From NCBI GenBank assembly GCA_029204225.1, contig CM055098.1, forward strand, positions 49,598,277 through 49,662,276: a stretch of 64,000 bases of DNA. Reading direction: 5' to 3'. The notes below the pieces were generated by a model. The model did not search any database. It had not been told where the DNA came from and saw nothing but the letters and a program-made list of their open reading frames with translations. Position numbers and translations under genes: made by a program. Positions 1 to 12,039 of the stretch are shown here, piece by piece (within the stretch, counting starts at the first letter, position 1; every line of letters starts with the position of its first letter). This DNA is from Diphasiastrum complanatum. Its lineage: Eukaryota > Streptophyta > Lycopodiopsida > Lycopodiales > Lycopodiaceae.

Positions 1-1577
1 GAAGTAATATCTATGTGTCCAAGTTTTAACTGCAGTCTGCAAGATGGAATTGTACTGCATGGAAGAAACTTGTTCATGTTAGTCTCGAATGCGATGTTTT
101 CATCTCGTCCTCAGAACATGCGTCCCATAACGCCTACAAGCTACAGCATCGTTCATAGGCTGCTAATGTATGTGTGAGATTTGAGGATTCAGTGCTGCAT
201 AAACAAAGTAGCAGGAGTTTCATCCGTTCAAGACTGGTAATAAGGTTACACCAGCACTAGCACTTTCCGTTAAGAACCTCATATTCTCGGTTTGGCGAGC
301 ACTGCAGCTTGCAACCTGATTTTTCTGGTCGAGACAAGTAAAGTTTTGGTGCAGTGATAGGAAGGTAGCACTTTCGGTTCATACTTCGTCCAACGCGTAC
401 GATCAAAACAAGAGCCTTAGCAAAACAGGACTGTACCTTCATTCCAGAAGTGAGAAGCTGTGCAACGATCCATGATCAAAGCCACCGCTGTCGCTCCCAT
501 CCATTCACTGATGAGCTGTTATTCACCCAAGCAAACATTAGAATTATAGACGTTAAAAGGGAACTCCAAACACGAGTGAAAAGAAAACCTGATGGGATAG
601 ATGTAAGCAATCGTATACGACTTAAAAAAAGTACGGCTGGAGAGTAACAAGGAGAGGATTGAAGCTGGAAGACGCTAGCTTTAGATGAACCTCGGGATAG
701 AACTACTACGATCTCAACTTTCATTAGCGCACGGAAAGCGGCCTTGGCATGCGTTAATTTAGGAGATACTAGGCATGAGTCTCGTAGGAAGAGGTGAAAG
801 TAGTGGAGCGCCTTCAGGAACAAGTTTTGTGGAAACCAGCTTGCACCGATTCTTGCACAATACCAGGTAAAGCATTCACTATATATTCTTGAGAGAAACC
901 ACTTGACAAGGGATCAATAGCTCGAATGAAAAGCTCTTCAAGTTATATAGCACATGACAACATGAAGACTCAGGAGCAGATCAATCACAAAACAAGGAAT
1001 AGAAAGAAGCTTACCAGCGAAGAATTGTGAATTTGCTGCCTGCGACCTTAGAAGATACAAAACAAGAAATCCAACGGGATAGAATACCTATAAAACACAC
1101 TAAAAGACTGGCTCGAAGACGTAAACTTAAAAAAGATACTGAGCGCTAGAGTTGGCTTTATTATACTAAACTGCATAGTAGTCAGGGCAGTGGCTAAAGC
1201 AAACGTAAAAGTTCAAGATTGAATGGTGAAGAGCACATCAGTTTAACATAGAAAAATAGCGATGAGCGAACATCGCTACCCGGGAAGCATAAAGCCCACG
1301 GGAAGTAGATCTGAATGGCTTCCAAATCTTCATGTTTCATCGATGAACAGTAACTATCCTAACAACAAGCTACATGGAAAACCTTAAGAGATCTGACACC
1401 TTAAACTGAAGCCTTACCTAAATCAGACAATGATCAACAAGGGACAGAAGCTTGGGACAGCATGAAGCTTACTGGAAGCAGATCTGAATAGTTTCAAAAT
1501 CCTCATGTCTCATTGATCAACAGTAACCAAGCTAACAACAAGCATAAAGAACGTCCTTAAGAATCTGATACCTCACA
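1..1577 (-). other. Probable leader or intron of a host gene leaving the left edge
   Basis: No protein domain is recognisable here on either strand. On the minus strand a splice-acceptor-like stretch (TTTGTTTATGCAG) sits near 198-210. A 61-codon ORF (442-257) starts MKVQSCFAKALVLIV and holds four later cysteines; it could be an upstream ORF or chance. Base composition is more balanced than in the TE-rich DNA to the right. Together with the pyrimidine-rich block at 1.8-2.1 kb, this suggests the 5' untranslated exons and first intron of a minus-strand gene whose coding part lies outside the window. This is inference from composition and short signals only. Confidence 0.3.
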
Positions 1578-2130
1578 ATGAAGCTGTACATCAATCACAC
1601 AACGATCAACAACACACTAGTGATCCACCGGCTAAGCTGCGTAAATCAGCGACCCCTCAACAGACAACAAGGCAGCAACAACGAGGGGACGCAGGCAGGC
1701 ATCTGCAATACCCAACAAAAACAAGACGTTTCCCGCAAGCTACCCAGTGGCGCACATCCCGCAAAAGCCAATCACGGTTCACAACCCAAAAAAGAGAAAA
1801 AACCCAGCAGATCTACCCAAATCTACACTACCAAAACAAAACCCATTTGCAGACGACGAAACCAGCAAGCAAGCAAGCAGGAGCTGTGGGAGGGCGGCTC
1901 GGGAACTGGTCGATTGCTCAGCTATGGCGAGGCAGGCAAAAGGCAAAGCACGAGGAGGAAGGGAGAGAAGCAAGCAAGCAAGCAAGCAAGGCAAAGCAGA
2001 AAGGAAAGTCGAGAAGAAAAAAGAGACGAAGCCGAAGACGACGACGGATGATGACGACGATGGATCGGGACTTGTGCAGTGGGCAGTGGGAGACTACTGT
2101 AGGCGATGGTGACGCCGGCGGATCCCAAAC
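1578..2130 (-). promoter_or_regulatory. CpG-rich, pyrimidine-rich leader of a presumed minus-strand gene
   Basis: Read on the minus strand, 2110 to about 1850 is a CT-rich tract with CTTGCTTGCTTG and CGTCGTC repeats, typical of a plant 5' UTR. Just upstream on that strand (about 2170-2190) is a weak TATA-like TATTATATG. Downstream, GT-rich sequence from about 1830 resembles a leader intron. CpG is far more frequent here than in the rest of the window, as expected for an unmethylated promoter region. Long ORFs in this block are lysine/serine- or leucine/serine-rich by-products of the repeats and are not treated as genes. Confidence 0.35.
1862..1995 (+). repeat. AAGC tetranucleotide microsatellite, two tracts
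   Basis: AAGC units are repeated near 1864-1880 and again at about 1968-1993, separated by GC-rich unique sequence. GAC/GAT-type trinucleotide repeats follow at about 2025-2065. They lie inside the presumed leader. Confidence 0.7.
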
Positions 2131-2317
2131 CCATTATCGGATCCACTTAATTCCAGTTTCCATTACGCACATATAATACGCTATTTATTTTCGGGGGCCC
2201 GATTAAAAAACCAATTAATAATAATAAGCAAATAATTGGCGATTAAATAATGCGGTGATATTGCGACACACAGAAATATAAATAAATAAATATATTATGT
2301 GGTGAATTAGAGAGTGC

Positions 2318-2470
2318 CAGAAAAGTCCGACAATTTAATGCGCGCGGTACGAGATACTATAACTGTCGCCGTCACGCCCCACTGCTTGCTCCACCTCGGC
2401 GCCACGTGTCAAACAACTTGTCCCCTCAGGCGCAGGCCTCGGAATCTATGATATAAAAAGTAAAAAATCG
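2318..2470 (+). repeat. Promoter-like repeat, copy R1 (GC-rich)
   Basis: This segment is homologous to 3451-3612. The best-kept block is TACGAGATACTATAA followed by C or T and TGT. Then come matching CACGCCCC/CACACCCC, a TTGTCCCCT block and a TCTATRATATAAAA-type block. R1 is rich in CpG where R2 has TG or CA. Confidence 0.7.
2401..2460 (+). promoter_or_regulatory. G-box plus TATA-like promoter signals
   Basis: GCCACGTGTC at 2401-2410 is a G-box/ABRE-like core. ATATAAAAAG at 2451-2460 is a good TATA box. A long pyrimidine-only run follows at 2475-2530, typical of plant start regions. A plus-strand ORF at 2476-2676 begins in it, but it is low-complexity and unidentified. No gene body is recognisable downstream. 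Confidence 0.45.
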
Positions 2471-2679
2471 CCCCGTTGCCCCCCCCCCTTTTTTTTCTTC
2501 GTCGTTTTTTCCCCTTTCTTTCCCCCCGGGGGGTGAGGGTCTTTTCTTTAATTTCACTTTCGAGTTCAGATTTTTTCTTCTCTTTTGGGAGAGCCACTTC
2601 TCTAAAGAAATCCATACATCTTCTTGGAAAAAAGAATCCATTCAGCTTCTTGTTTTCCGAGCCCATGGCATGGTGACGC

Positions 2680-3450
2680 GTATGTTGTGCATAGGTGTTC
2701 GACCCTCACACTTGAGCGGGCTCCAAGATGTTAACAGCGTAGGGTTCAAGCGTGGTTTTGTTAGAGCAGCGACGTACAGTAGGATCACTGTATTCTTCAA
2801 CTCAGTTGTAGGTGCAGGCAGGGCCCACTCATCTCCTGACTGAGGAATGCTGAGGCTTTTGATCATGAGGCATTCATGGAGATGAAGATTCCTCGATCAC
2901 TAGATGACGGTGGGGCCCTACTTGCACCCTCAATGGAGTTGAGGAATATGCTTATCCCCTATACTTAACCTTGACCACCAACACATACAACATCCTCTCA
3001 CCCTCATAAATGAGGTGGAGAAGCCTACATGAGCGTGGATAAGCCTACATTTTCCAACCGGACCTACATAAGTCCACGCTCATCTAAGGGTTGTGGAGTG
3101 CTCCTAACTCCACCATCATATATCTATGATTTAAGAGCTCCACCACGCTAGAACGGGGAGGGAAAACTTGTTTTTGCAAGAGAGTATCACGTAGGACTCT
3201 CATTGTTATTATGTATGATATTTACACCATCATGTGACCAAGCAACATTGAGCACATGGGCTCTTTGACGTCTCTATTCCACTCAAAGACCATGATTTGA
3301 TGTAGCATCTCTATTGCTATATGTAACAATTTTATCTAATTGGGACTATATGCAACATATGCAAAAAAGGCACTAGGCCTTGCACAACACCAAAAGTCAT
3401 TGTAGTCTTCTTACCCCCAAAGGACAAGGGCCATGTCTTTACACTTGGTA
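2680..3450. other. No gene seen; one short inverted repeat
   Basis: No domain or long ORF is supported. ATGAGCGTGGA at 3028-3038 is complementary to TCCACGCTCAT at 3074-3084, which gives an 11-bp stem with about 35 bases between the arms. AAGCCTACAT is also repeated directly within it. Confidence 0.5.
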
Positions 3451-3612
3451 AGCTCAAAAAAGTTTCACATTTAATGCACGAGTTACGAGATACTATAATT
3501 GTAATTGTGCCACACCCCAACCCTTGTTCCACATCTCCATGTTTATGACATTTGTCCCTAGTCTAACATTTGTCCCCTAAGCCTTAAGACTCTAAATCTA
3601 TAAAATCAAAGG
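3451..3612 (+). repeat. Promoter-like repeat, copy R2 (decayed)
   Basis: Degenerate copy of R1 (2318-2470). It keeps TACGAGATACTATAA and the TATA-like TCTATAAAATC near 3598. Most differences are C-to-T or G-to-A, including many former CpG sites, as expected if this copy was methylated for a long time while R1 was not. Confidence 0.65.
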
Positions 3613-6270
3613 TGATTTTTTTTTTATCTTTCAACTTTTGTTGACATAGTTGATATTCATTTTTATGTTCAGTTTAGGTCACTAGAACTAAGTGAACTAG
3701 AAGGCTACATACAACACATTGATGATAACAAGCACTAGCTTCAGTTGAAGCCATTTTCCATGTGGATGTGCAAAGTTTTTATAGACCTAAAGGATACACC
3801 CCAACATTAGTGTGACCTTGAAAGGTAGCCTTTATATCTTCAATGTCATCCTCACACGTGCAGATGAGGACTTGAACATATGGGTGGGCAAGACCCTAAG
3901 CCAAGTTCTTATCCACTGTGTTATAGATCTACTTTGGGCCTTTGGTACCACTAATGAGTCATACTCATGGGATTACAATCACTGGATCCAATGAGTAACA
4001 AGCAACAATTCATATGCACTTCAATGTTATCCATGTAGGGCCTTTGAAACCTCTTAAACCATTGGGATTTGAATCCTAGCCCTAACGAGTGTCATGCATT
4101 ATTGTTATTCACCATGATAACATCATTTTTTTTTCTTGGCTCATCCTTCATGTGGCTAATTAGCATCGATCCTTTAATCTCAAGCATAGAAGAGGAGCCC
4201 CTTGCCAACACATCTTATTTGGAGGCACCTAGATGGCATCATTGTGGTACAAGAAATGACATAAGTTTGATATTTTTGGCATCCAATATGTGGAGTGCAA
4301 TCCTATACAACACCTACATTATGCAACTACAAATAGGCATAGCCCAGTTATAAATGTTAGAGCGTCTCTTTTTGCAACAATCAAAACTTGATTCTAGTTT
4401 TTCATGAGCACAATATTGACACGCTCAACCGACTAGACTACTTTGAGGGTTTAAGGGCGCTTTCAGACTAGTGAGAAGTCCCTTTGCATTTGCCTTCTAT
4501 TTGCCACGCATTTTTTGAACTTTGGCAAGTGAGTTGACGGGCTATGGACCACCCCTATTCAAACTTGGCTAACAAGTGCTAAATGGAGGGCCTCAATATG
4601 ATTGGCTAGTTTGAATCCCTATCATACCATTGGTCCATTTTTGTTGAGTTGCCCATGACAACTTAACATGCCAGGCAATGTCCCTATGTCCAAAAAATGG
4701 TGGGCTTGAGTTATCCCCACATGGCAAGGGTCTCATGCCACCTCATTTGCAATAGACAGTAATTAATTTACTATTTTTTTTATCAACCTTTTCATCAACT
4801 TGATTCATTTTTGCCTTTTGACATAATTTTTCTATATACTTTTGTCTTTTTGTACGTTGATGGGTTTTCCCATCATTAAATAATAAAAGCAGGGATTATT
4901 ATTATTTTAAATTTGGGACTTGCTAAGCAATGTAGTGTGAAACCACCCTAAGAACCACTTTTGAGATGGCATATTGTATCATATAACATAAAGAGTCTTA
5001 TATTGATGTTTTTCTATGTTATATGTCTTGGTTGATGTACAAATTGTTTGTTATGTCACGTATAACTTTCCATATTACTCTTTGTATGAAAATTTAAGGT
5101 AGATATTGATCCCCTCAACTAGAAGTCTTGGAGTCTAATTACGTGTGGGTGCAATTGGATATTGAAAGCTTGTGAAGCTTTGTGAAGTTAGCTTTTATGC
5201 TTGTAACGATGGGGCCATTCATAAAAATATTGTTGGCACCCAATGTTTTTGTATGTGGCATCAATACTAATTTGCACTAGCATCATTATATGAAACAATT
5301 ACACCTTCCATCCACATTTTAGTCTATGGGCTCCTGGATGCCCCTTTTTCTATACTCCATTGCCATAAGTAACACTCTTACTATAACGGGGAGCGCACGT
5401 GACTAGGTTCAATATGGAAGCCAGTGCATGTTTTTATTGAACATGATTAGTTTTTGTTTGTGAGAAAGGAAATAGTCACTCCTTTTTACTCTTATTTTAG
5501 AAGAAAAAGAAATTCTCTTATATTATTAGAGTTGGATAAAAGTTCTTATTGTGGCCTCTAGGCTAGATTCCCTACTTTTATGTAACCAAATTGCTAGGAG
5601 ACTATGTGCTCTTTCTTGGCCAGGCCTATTTGTGTATGTAGAGTCTAATTATTGTATATATGTTGATGCATCGTACAATGTCATAAAAAAGGGCACGAAT
5701 AGCTTGAGCATGTTGACCTCTAATCTCCACACAAAATCTTGCCACTCCCTTAATATAATTGGCATCAAATTTCTCAAATATAAATTTTTTTGTTATTTTC
5801 CATATAACCTATTCTAAATTGATGTTAGACTATATCTTTTGCAATCTCAATAAAAATGAAAAAACATACATGGGAGATGAAATACTAGAATTGTGATTAA
5901 GACAACAAACATGGGAGGTAAGTTGTGCCTACCTTGAACATGTTTTCAAGCAAAGTAATGTACTCCAATAGTTGTTTTCCAAGTGCCAAGGTGTAGGTGG
6001 CCTTTCGAATCGGTGAAGAGATACGATTTTTGCAAATCATACATCAACATCAAACTTCAAGTCAAAAGTCAAGTTTTATGGGCCATGACCATTACACCCT
6101 ATTCTCACACATTGTCAATCTCTTCCCAAAATCATGGTTGAGAAAGAGGTATATGCATGCCTAAATGATTGGATTATCAACTTCTTGTTTTAAGCAAAAT
6201 AATACCAAAGTAAAAAAAAAAAATTATAAAGCTTTGGTTGGCTCACAATATCATATTTAACACCATGTGC
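3613..6270. other. AT-rich intergenic DNA, nothing recognised
   Basis: Short ORFs at 3812-3994, 4069-4353 and 5551-5817 show no known motif. No LTR, tRNA or terminal repeat was recognised. Confidence 0.5.
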
Positions 6271-6447
<177 letters not shown>

Positions 6448-6851
6448 CATAATAGTGACATAAAAGTATTGTCCCTCATGCTTATGCTTTTCTAGTAAGT
6501 GGCATACCATGAATTAAATTGTCACTTGTTAGTTGAATCTTAGGACCTATCATTTATTTATGTCTTACACTTATATCCTACATTTGAACATCCATCATAT
6601 CCTATCTCTTGATATTGTTGTATGGTGATGATGAGCACCTTCCATTCCCTACCAAGGTGATGCCCCATTGTCTTCTTCTAAAGGTATCCCACTTTTGTCA
6701 TTCCCTCAAGAGAGTTATGCTAAAGCATCCCTCAGTAGTATGGAAGCAATTTTTGATGGCTTTGGCTCTACCTCCATAAGAAAAATTTGAAATTTGCTAA
6801 CTCTCCCATAAGTCCCTTCCTCTTCAAGTCAATCACTTGGGTTATCTAGTG

Positions 6852-7011
6852 TCAAAAGAATTTGACATGACTGATTTGGAGCTATCCATTCTTTGCTAGG
6901 AATTCACAATACTAGAAATAGGCTTCAAAAGAAAATCTATCTTAGCCAGCAGGCATATCTAAATGGCATTTAGAAAAATTTTATATGTCTGATTGCAAAC
7001 CCATAGATGCA
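6852..7011 (+). pseudogene. Copia reverse transcriptase C-terminal fragment
   Basis: The translation gives SKEFDMTDLE, then LSQQAYLNGI, then after a frameshift KFYMSDCKPIDA. These match the copia RT track KEFDMTDLG...LSQ-YL...kF-M-dCkP. Only about 50 codons survive, with at least one stop and one frameshift. The fragment ends abruptly at 7011, where sequence of the opposite orientation begins. No LTR could be attached to it. Confidence 0.8.
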
Positions 7012-7400
7012 TGATTCACAAAAGAAAGATTTCCTATCTAATGAAGAAGGGAAATACAATCCATCAACTAAATTATTACAATGCATATAAGAAAGTGTTC
7101 TTGTATTCACGTGTCCAAATTGACTATGCCACAAAATAGCATTATCGTTTACATTTTCATGAGAGATACTAGCTAATGCAACTGAATTGGAGAGTACATA
7201 AAGATTTCTGACTCTAGTGCATGTAGTCAGAGTAGCATCTTTCTCGGATATTGTACACTACTCATATGAGAAAGTAATAGTGTAGCCCTCATTAGTTATC
7301 TTAGAGACTGATAACAGGTTCTTTGATATCTGAGGAACGTGAAGGACATTGGGAACACAAATAGATGGATCGTTGTTGAATGTGACCTTGACTCATGGAT
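7012..7400 (-). pseudogene. Copia protease-end and GAG pre-integrase fragment
   Basis: Minus-strand translation shows VPNVLHVPQISKNLLSVSKI (about 7356-7292), then AILWHSQFGHVN (about 7143-7111), then SFFCESC near 7020. This is the copia order of protease C-terminus, pre-integrase domain and start of the integrase zinc finger. Stops interrupt the frame. It is cut at 7011 by the oppositely oriented RT fragment. I see no LTR for it. Confidence 0.82.
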
Positions 7401-8039
7401 TTTGATAGACAGGTCGTTGGTCTTTCTCTGCATTTTTACTTAAATGGTTCGCGTGTGTGGTATTACTGGAAATCAGATTCAATATGAAGTTTAGTTCTGA
7501 AAAAGATGGAAGAGTAGTATGATATTGCGAGTTCCTCAAGCGTCAAAGAAAGCCATCGTCTGATCAGAAGCGAAGGAGTCATAGACGTCCGTGTTCTGAT
7601 TAGAGTGAGTAAAAACAGGCGCGATCAAACAACGATAAAGTGCATTCAATTACAACAAACATTCATCTATGTTATACACAGATAGAAAAGCATGCTGCTG
7701 CTATATTACACACAAGCACAATAAATAGCAATTACAACCAATATGGCGGCATCACTAGGAGGTTCAAATCATACGTCTCATGGACGGAGCATCAGGTAGA
7801 GTGTGTCTGGATGATCCATTTATAGATTGCATCCATGTATTAATTACAATAAATGTTTGTCATCTAATTAGGCAAGCCGTTGTACTTGGAAGTACTGGCT
7901 TGAGATGACAACTATACATTGTATACACAGTCAACGTGTAGGAAATGTTGATGTGGGCGAGGATGCTGCAAATTCTCTCACTTCGCATTTTTGGGAAGTG
8001 GCTGGGAACGTTCCTCATTGAAAATAGACGACTGTCGGG
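7401..8039. other. No gene recognised
   Basis: 7401-7620 may extend the minus-strand copia fragment upstream, but no motif is clear. 7640-7825 has a short ORF without known features. Confidence 0.4.
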
Positions 8040-8445
8040 CTTTTTCTCTCTCTTCAGGATTTTGATTTAAAAAGGTTTAACTCCTTCAAAATATTTGAAA
8101 GGAAGAAGTTGAAGGCAAGTGTCATTTTTTCAAAAAAAATGCAAAAAATCCGACACTGTCGCAAAAAGTTGAATTCGTGAACTAGGTTGAAGTGTCGCTT
8201 TTTGGAAAAAAAAAAAAACTGACGCTGTCGTTTTTCGAAACAAAGCAAAAAAGCCGACACTGTCGCAAAAAAATTTGTGAACTATGTTGAACTGTCGCTT
8301 TTTGGGAAAAGCTGACACTGTGAAAAAGATAGTTCATTTATGTAGACTGTAGCGACACTTAGAGTATTTCTGCAAACTGTTGCGACACTTAGTGTATTTC
8401 TGCAGACTGTTGAAAAAGTAACATAAATCTGTAGACTTTTTCTAA
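8040..8445. repeat. TGTCG/CGACA-rich internally repeated segment
   Basis: The block CGACACTGTCGCAAAAA...GTGAACTA-GTTGAA-TGTCGCTTTTTGG occurs twice about 100 bp apart (from about 8151 and about 8251). It is followed by about three 38-bp units of TGYAGACTGTWGCGACACTTAG-TATTTC (8338-8420). It resembles the CTTCG/GTGTC-rich sequence of the CG-type LTRs at 10.0, 14.0, 48.7 and 52.6 kb. It is probably a remnant of that family, but no LTR ends were found. Confidence 0.6.
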
Positions 8446-8667
8446 ATGCTAGTTCTTGGAAGTCCTTGAAGATGGCCAAGTCTTCAATGACTTCAAGTAA
8501 TTGAACTTAACATCTGAACTTGAAATTATGGTAGGATTGGTTACCCTTTGTTGAAGATTAGTCGGAAGCCAGTTGTAGATGTTTTCAAATAATTTGGCTG
8601 TCTAAGTTGTGATTCCAAGGAGACAACTGTGGGCTTGATTTCCAACACTTCATATGCCAACAAAAAA

Positions 8668-9041
8668 GTGAAGTACTCTATGTACCACTCTCAATCCTCC
8701 ATGGATCTCCATCATTAGCAAGCATACATGAAGACATCACAAAAGCATCATCATTAGAGTTTTGAACATCCAAACCATCTTCATCTATGAGTAAGATTAC
8801 CTTGCTTGTCTCCTTGATCTCTCTTCTTCTTGTAGCACTCACTTGCAAAGTGTTTTTTGATGCCACAATAGAAGCAATTTAGCTTTGACCCATCTTTCTT
8901 TTTGCCATTTGAAAAAGCCTCCCCTTGATTTTGCCCTTTAGACCACTTACTTTTGCTTTTTCCCTTGACGAACATAGGTTCCTCTTCAACTTGAGATGTT
9001 GATGTAGATCCACCTCTTGCTTGAAGCCTATATTCTTCAAT
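8668..9041 (-). pseudogene. Copia family H gag, C-terminal half with zinc knuckle
   Basis: On the minus strand the frame runs EEYRLQARGG, a lysine-rich linker, then the CX2CX4HX4C knuckle CFYCGIKKHFASEC (about 8880-8838). It ends with WRIESGT, the degraded WiiDSGAT start of the copia protease. The N-terminal half of this same gag is not next door. It lies at 12040-12607 on the plus strand, ending LINE. The two halves join exactly at a five-base target duplication of the L element. There is a frameshift after the knuckle. Confidence 0.85.
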
Positions 9042-9305
9042 TGTAAACAATCAGAAATGCAACATCAAGCATTTACCATAAACAATCACCAAGTAGGGAG
9101 ACATAAGAAGAACACGCAATATCACTCTATCACACACTAATGCATACTGAATGTAAAATGTACATATAAACCCTGAACCCTGATAGAGAGGGAGAACCTA
9201 GGAGTAGACTACTAGACTATCCTACGGCTAGACAGTTAGTAATAAAGTACATCGTAAACAGTAACTAGGAAGTATAATAATGAAGTCTATCATTGATTTC
9301 TAACA
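9042..9305 (-). repeat. Copia family L 3' LTR
   Basis: The LTR begins TGTTAGAAATC at 9305 and ends TTGTTTACA at 9042. It is preceded on the minus strand by a polypurine tract (ATTGAGGGAGAG) and followed by the duplicated target ATTGA (9041-9037). It aligns end to end with 12608-12873, with fewer than 20 differences by eye. Confidence 0.92.
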
Positions 9306-9974
9306 CTCTCCCTCAATGATAAAATTAATTCTTCTATTCTTAGTAGAGTACGAAACTTTTCAAATTTACATCTACCTAATGAATTAGTAAAAATATTTGT
9401 CACTTGATCTTCAGATTTACAGAAAACAAGATCAATGGCTCCATCAAGAATTTTCTCTCGAACAAAATGATAATGTATTTCGATGTGCTTGGTTCGAGCA
9501 TGTAAAATTGGATTTTTGACAAGGTGAATGCAGCTTTGATTGTCACAAGATATAGTAGTCGCATCCACCTGTGGTCGACCTAGATCCACAAGCAATCTTC
9601 GTAACCATACCGCTTCTTGTGCAGCATTGCTGAGTGCTCGATATTCAGCTTCCGTCGAGGATAAGGCTACTGTAGGTTGCTTTTTGCTGCTCCATGAAAC
9701 TGTAGCTGTACCATAACCAAATGTATGACCACTGGTAGACCTTCTGTCATCAATATTACTTGCCTAATCAGCATCTGTATATCCTATCAATATTAGCGCT
9801 TCAGGTTGATCATACTTCAAACCAAAGTTCAATGTCCCTCGAATGTATTTGAGAATAAGTTTAGCAGACTTCCAGTGTGTTTGACTAGGATTTTGCATAA
9901 ATTGACTAACAACACCAACAACATAAGAAATATTAGTCTGTGTGTGTGTCAAATAAATCAAACTACCCACCAAA
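9290..9974 (-). pseudogene. Copia family L RT end and RNase H
   Basis: The minus-strand frame starts LVGSLIYLTHTQTNISY (from about 9973), the copia RT-RNase H junction. It continues with GYTDAD, then after breaks with SCDNQSCIHLVKNPILHART-KHIEI, the RNase H C-terminal block. It ends beside the polypurine tract and 3' LTR. The upstream part of the same RT (STPMDVNMKL...EKVDAY) lies at about 13925-13990 on the plus strand. The 5' edge at 9974 is therefore where the CG element inserted. Confidence 0.9.
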
Positions 9975-10293
9975 AAAACCTGATAGTGTCTTTAAAATGG
10001 ATTTTGGTCATAGTGTCTCATTTTTTCTGAAGGAGAAAAAATGCGAAAAACCTAACAGTGCCTTTAAAATGAATTTTTCCCAAAGGCGTCACTTATTTTC
10101 GACGCTGTCACTTTTTTCCAAAGAGCGAAAAAAATGCAAAAAAGATGCAGGTGCCTTAAAATGAAAATGTTTTAAGTAAAAACGAAGTTTTGGAAAAATG
10201 CGAAGGTTCGAAATATGTTGTCGGCCTTCGGCTGCTTTCAGGATGCTCATTACTTGAACGATTTGTCAAGGCTGAGCATAAGGAATCTAACAC
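9975..10293 (-). repeat. CG-type copia 3' LTR
   Basis: It starts TGTTAGATTCC at 10293, right after a purine tract (CATTCCAAGGGAG) that follows copia RNase H. TATGCTCAGCC, then GCATCCTGAAA, then CGAACCTTCGCATTTTTCC match the LTR at 48591-48850. The body is full of CTTCG, GCGAA and GTGAC/GACGC motifs and T-runs. The end is not a clean CA; it fades into T-runs just before the L RT at 9974. Confidence 0.75.
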
Positions 10294-10334
10294 TCCCTTG
10301 GAATGTGGATCCTGAAAAACACAAATCTTCATAT

Positions 10335-11610
10335 TTAACATATCGTTAAATCTTTTGGTAAAGCCTTTGTGAAGTAATCTACTACCATGTAGTTTGTTCT
10401 GCATAAAACCAATGCTACTTCCTTGTTATGCACTTTCTCTCTAAGGTAATGAAACCTGATTTTGATATGTTTGCTTTGAGAGTGAAATCTCAGATTGAGA
10501 GATAATGCTATTGTGCTTTGATTGTCACAATAGATTGTTGTAGGGAGTATTTTGTGCAAGGTTGAGGTCTGCAAGCAATTGTCTTAGCCAGATTGCCTCT
10601 TTGATTGCATTTGTGACAACTATGTATTTGGATTCCATTGATGACGATGCAACCGAGGTCTGCTTTCAGCTGTTCCATGATATTGGGCCTTGGTTGTATA
10701 AAAACACAAATCCAAAAGTTGATTTTTTGGTATCAATATCTCGTACCCAATCTGCATCTGTGTAGGCTTCAAGGATGTTGGCAATTTGGCTGTCTCCATA
10801 GCATATGCTGAGAGTTTTCGTTGTCTGGATGTACTTCATGACCTTTGTTAGCACTTTCTAGTGAGTTAAGCCTAGATTTGATAGGAATTGGCTAAGTGTA
10901 CTGATCGAATATACAAGGTTTGGACGTGTGCAGATCATTGCATACATCAATGAGCCGATGATGGATTGAAATGGGTAGCGCTTCATTTTCTCCTTTTCTG
11001 CCTCAATTTGAGGAGACTATTCCTTTCATAATTTTAGTCCAGGGTCAACTAGAAAGTGACTTGGTTTGCAGTTGGCCATACCATATTTTTTCAGCACGTT
11101 GTTGAAATATCGTTGCTGATTGATAAAAAGCAATATGTTGGGTCAATCTCGTTGGATTTGGCTTCCGAGACAATAGTGGGCTACCCATATCAATCATCTT
11201 GTATTCCTGGGCCAACATGCATTTTGTATCCTTCATCAGATTCAGATTGTTACTGAATAAGAGTGTATCATCTACATAGAGAGTGATGATGGTGAAGTGT
11301 TCTGATACATATTTGAAATAGACATTCGAGTCTGTTGAATTTGGAATAAAACCATTCTCGATCATAATTGCGTTGATTTTCTAGAACCAGGATCTGGGTG
11401 ATTGTTTCAGCCCATAGAGAGCCTTGTGGATTTTGCGTACAAGGTGCTTTTGATTTCCCTTGAGTTCGTACCCCTCTGGCTGTGACATATAGATTTTCTC
11501 TTCAATGGTTCCATTGAGAAAAGCGGTTTGGATATCCATCTGGTGGACTTCAAGATAAAATCGAGTTTTCTGCATATGTAGATTGGATCTTTTGTATATC
11601 AAAACTCAAT
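10335..11610 (-). mobile_element. CG-type copia pol remnant (RT and RNase H)
   Basis: Going down the minus strand: VHQMDIQTAFLNGTIEEKIY and LYGLKQSPRSWF (RT), NSTDSNVYFKYV and TLYVDDTLLFSNN (catalytic YVDD kept), LSICYGDSQIANILEAYTDADWV (RNase H), then TTIYCDNQSTIALSLN and FTKALPKDL (RNase H end). Frameshifts and stops separate the blocks. It ends in the LTR at 10293. The pol fragment at 58.7-59.9 kb belongs to the same family, sharing LSICYGD, IDTK-ST-GFVFLYN and TTIYCDNQ-TI-LSLNL. The 5' part is missing beyond 11610. Confidence 0.88.
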
Positions 11611-12039
11611 TTAGGTCAATGGACTTGAGGAATTCCAATTTCTCACCATAATTGCTATAAATAGCCAAGTTTTGATGCATTAGAAATGTCTCACTTGAGC
11701 CTACAAGATTCTATATCAAGTTTTTACCAATTGCATGTAAAATTTGAAATATTCAATTTTTTGTGATTTTGTCAAAACTCTAATTTTGATTGGATCTCTA
11801 TTTTGTGAGGTTACTGAACTTCATTAGAGTGTGTTTAAATCTTAGGAAGTGGCAAGAGTCATTAGATTGAGGATAGATCATAGGTTGATCAAGATTTCTA
11901 CATTCTATGTGCTGATTTGCTAGATATAAGTGCTAGAAGAGAATTGAGAGGTTCCATATCTTTGTGATTTCTTTTTGGAAACATTTGTTGTATTTCAAAA
12001 GAGTGCTTGGTTGAAATAGAAGGATCAAGTCATTGCAAC
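11611..12039 (+). other. 5' leader of copia family H
   Basis: No ORF. It leads directly into the gag start at 12040 and is probably the untranslated leader. The LTR and primer site of H were not found. The join at about 11610 with minus-strand CG pol is a rearrangement breakpoint. Confidence 0.45.

Noticed and set aside
1578-2176. Overlapping Lys/Ser-rich plus-strand ORFs and Leu/Ser-rich minus-strand ORFs
   Set aside because: They arise from AAGC and GAC repeats with high GC. No domain is present, and the block fits an untranslated leader better.
8040-8445. Repeats with regular-looking spacers, considered as a CRISPR-like array
   Set aside because: Units differ in length and sequence, spacers are not unique, and the context is a plant nuclear TE region.
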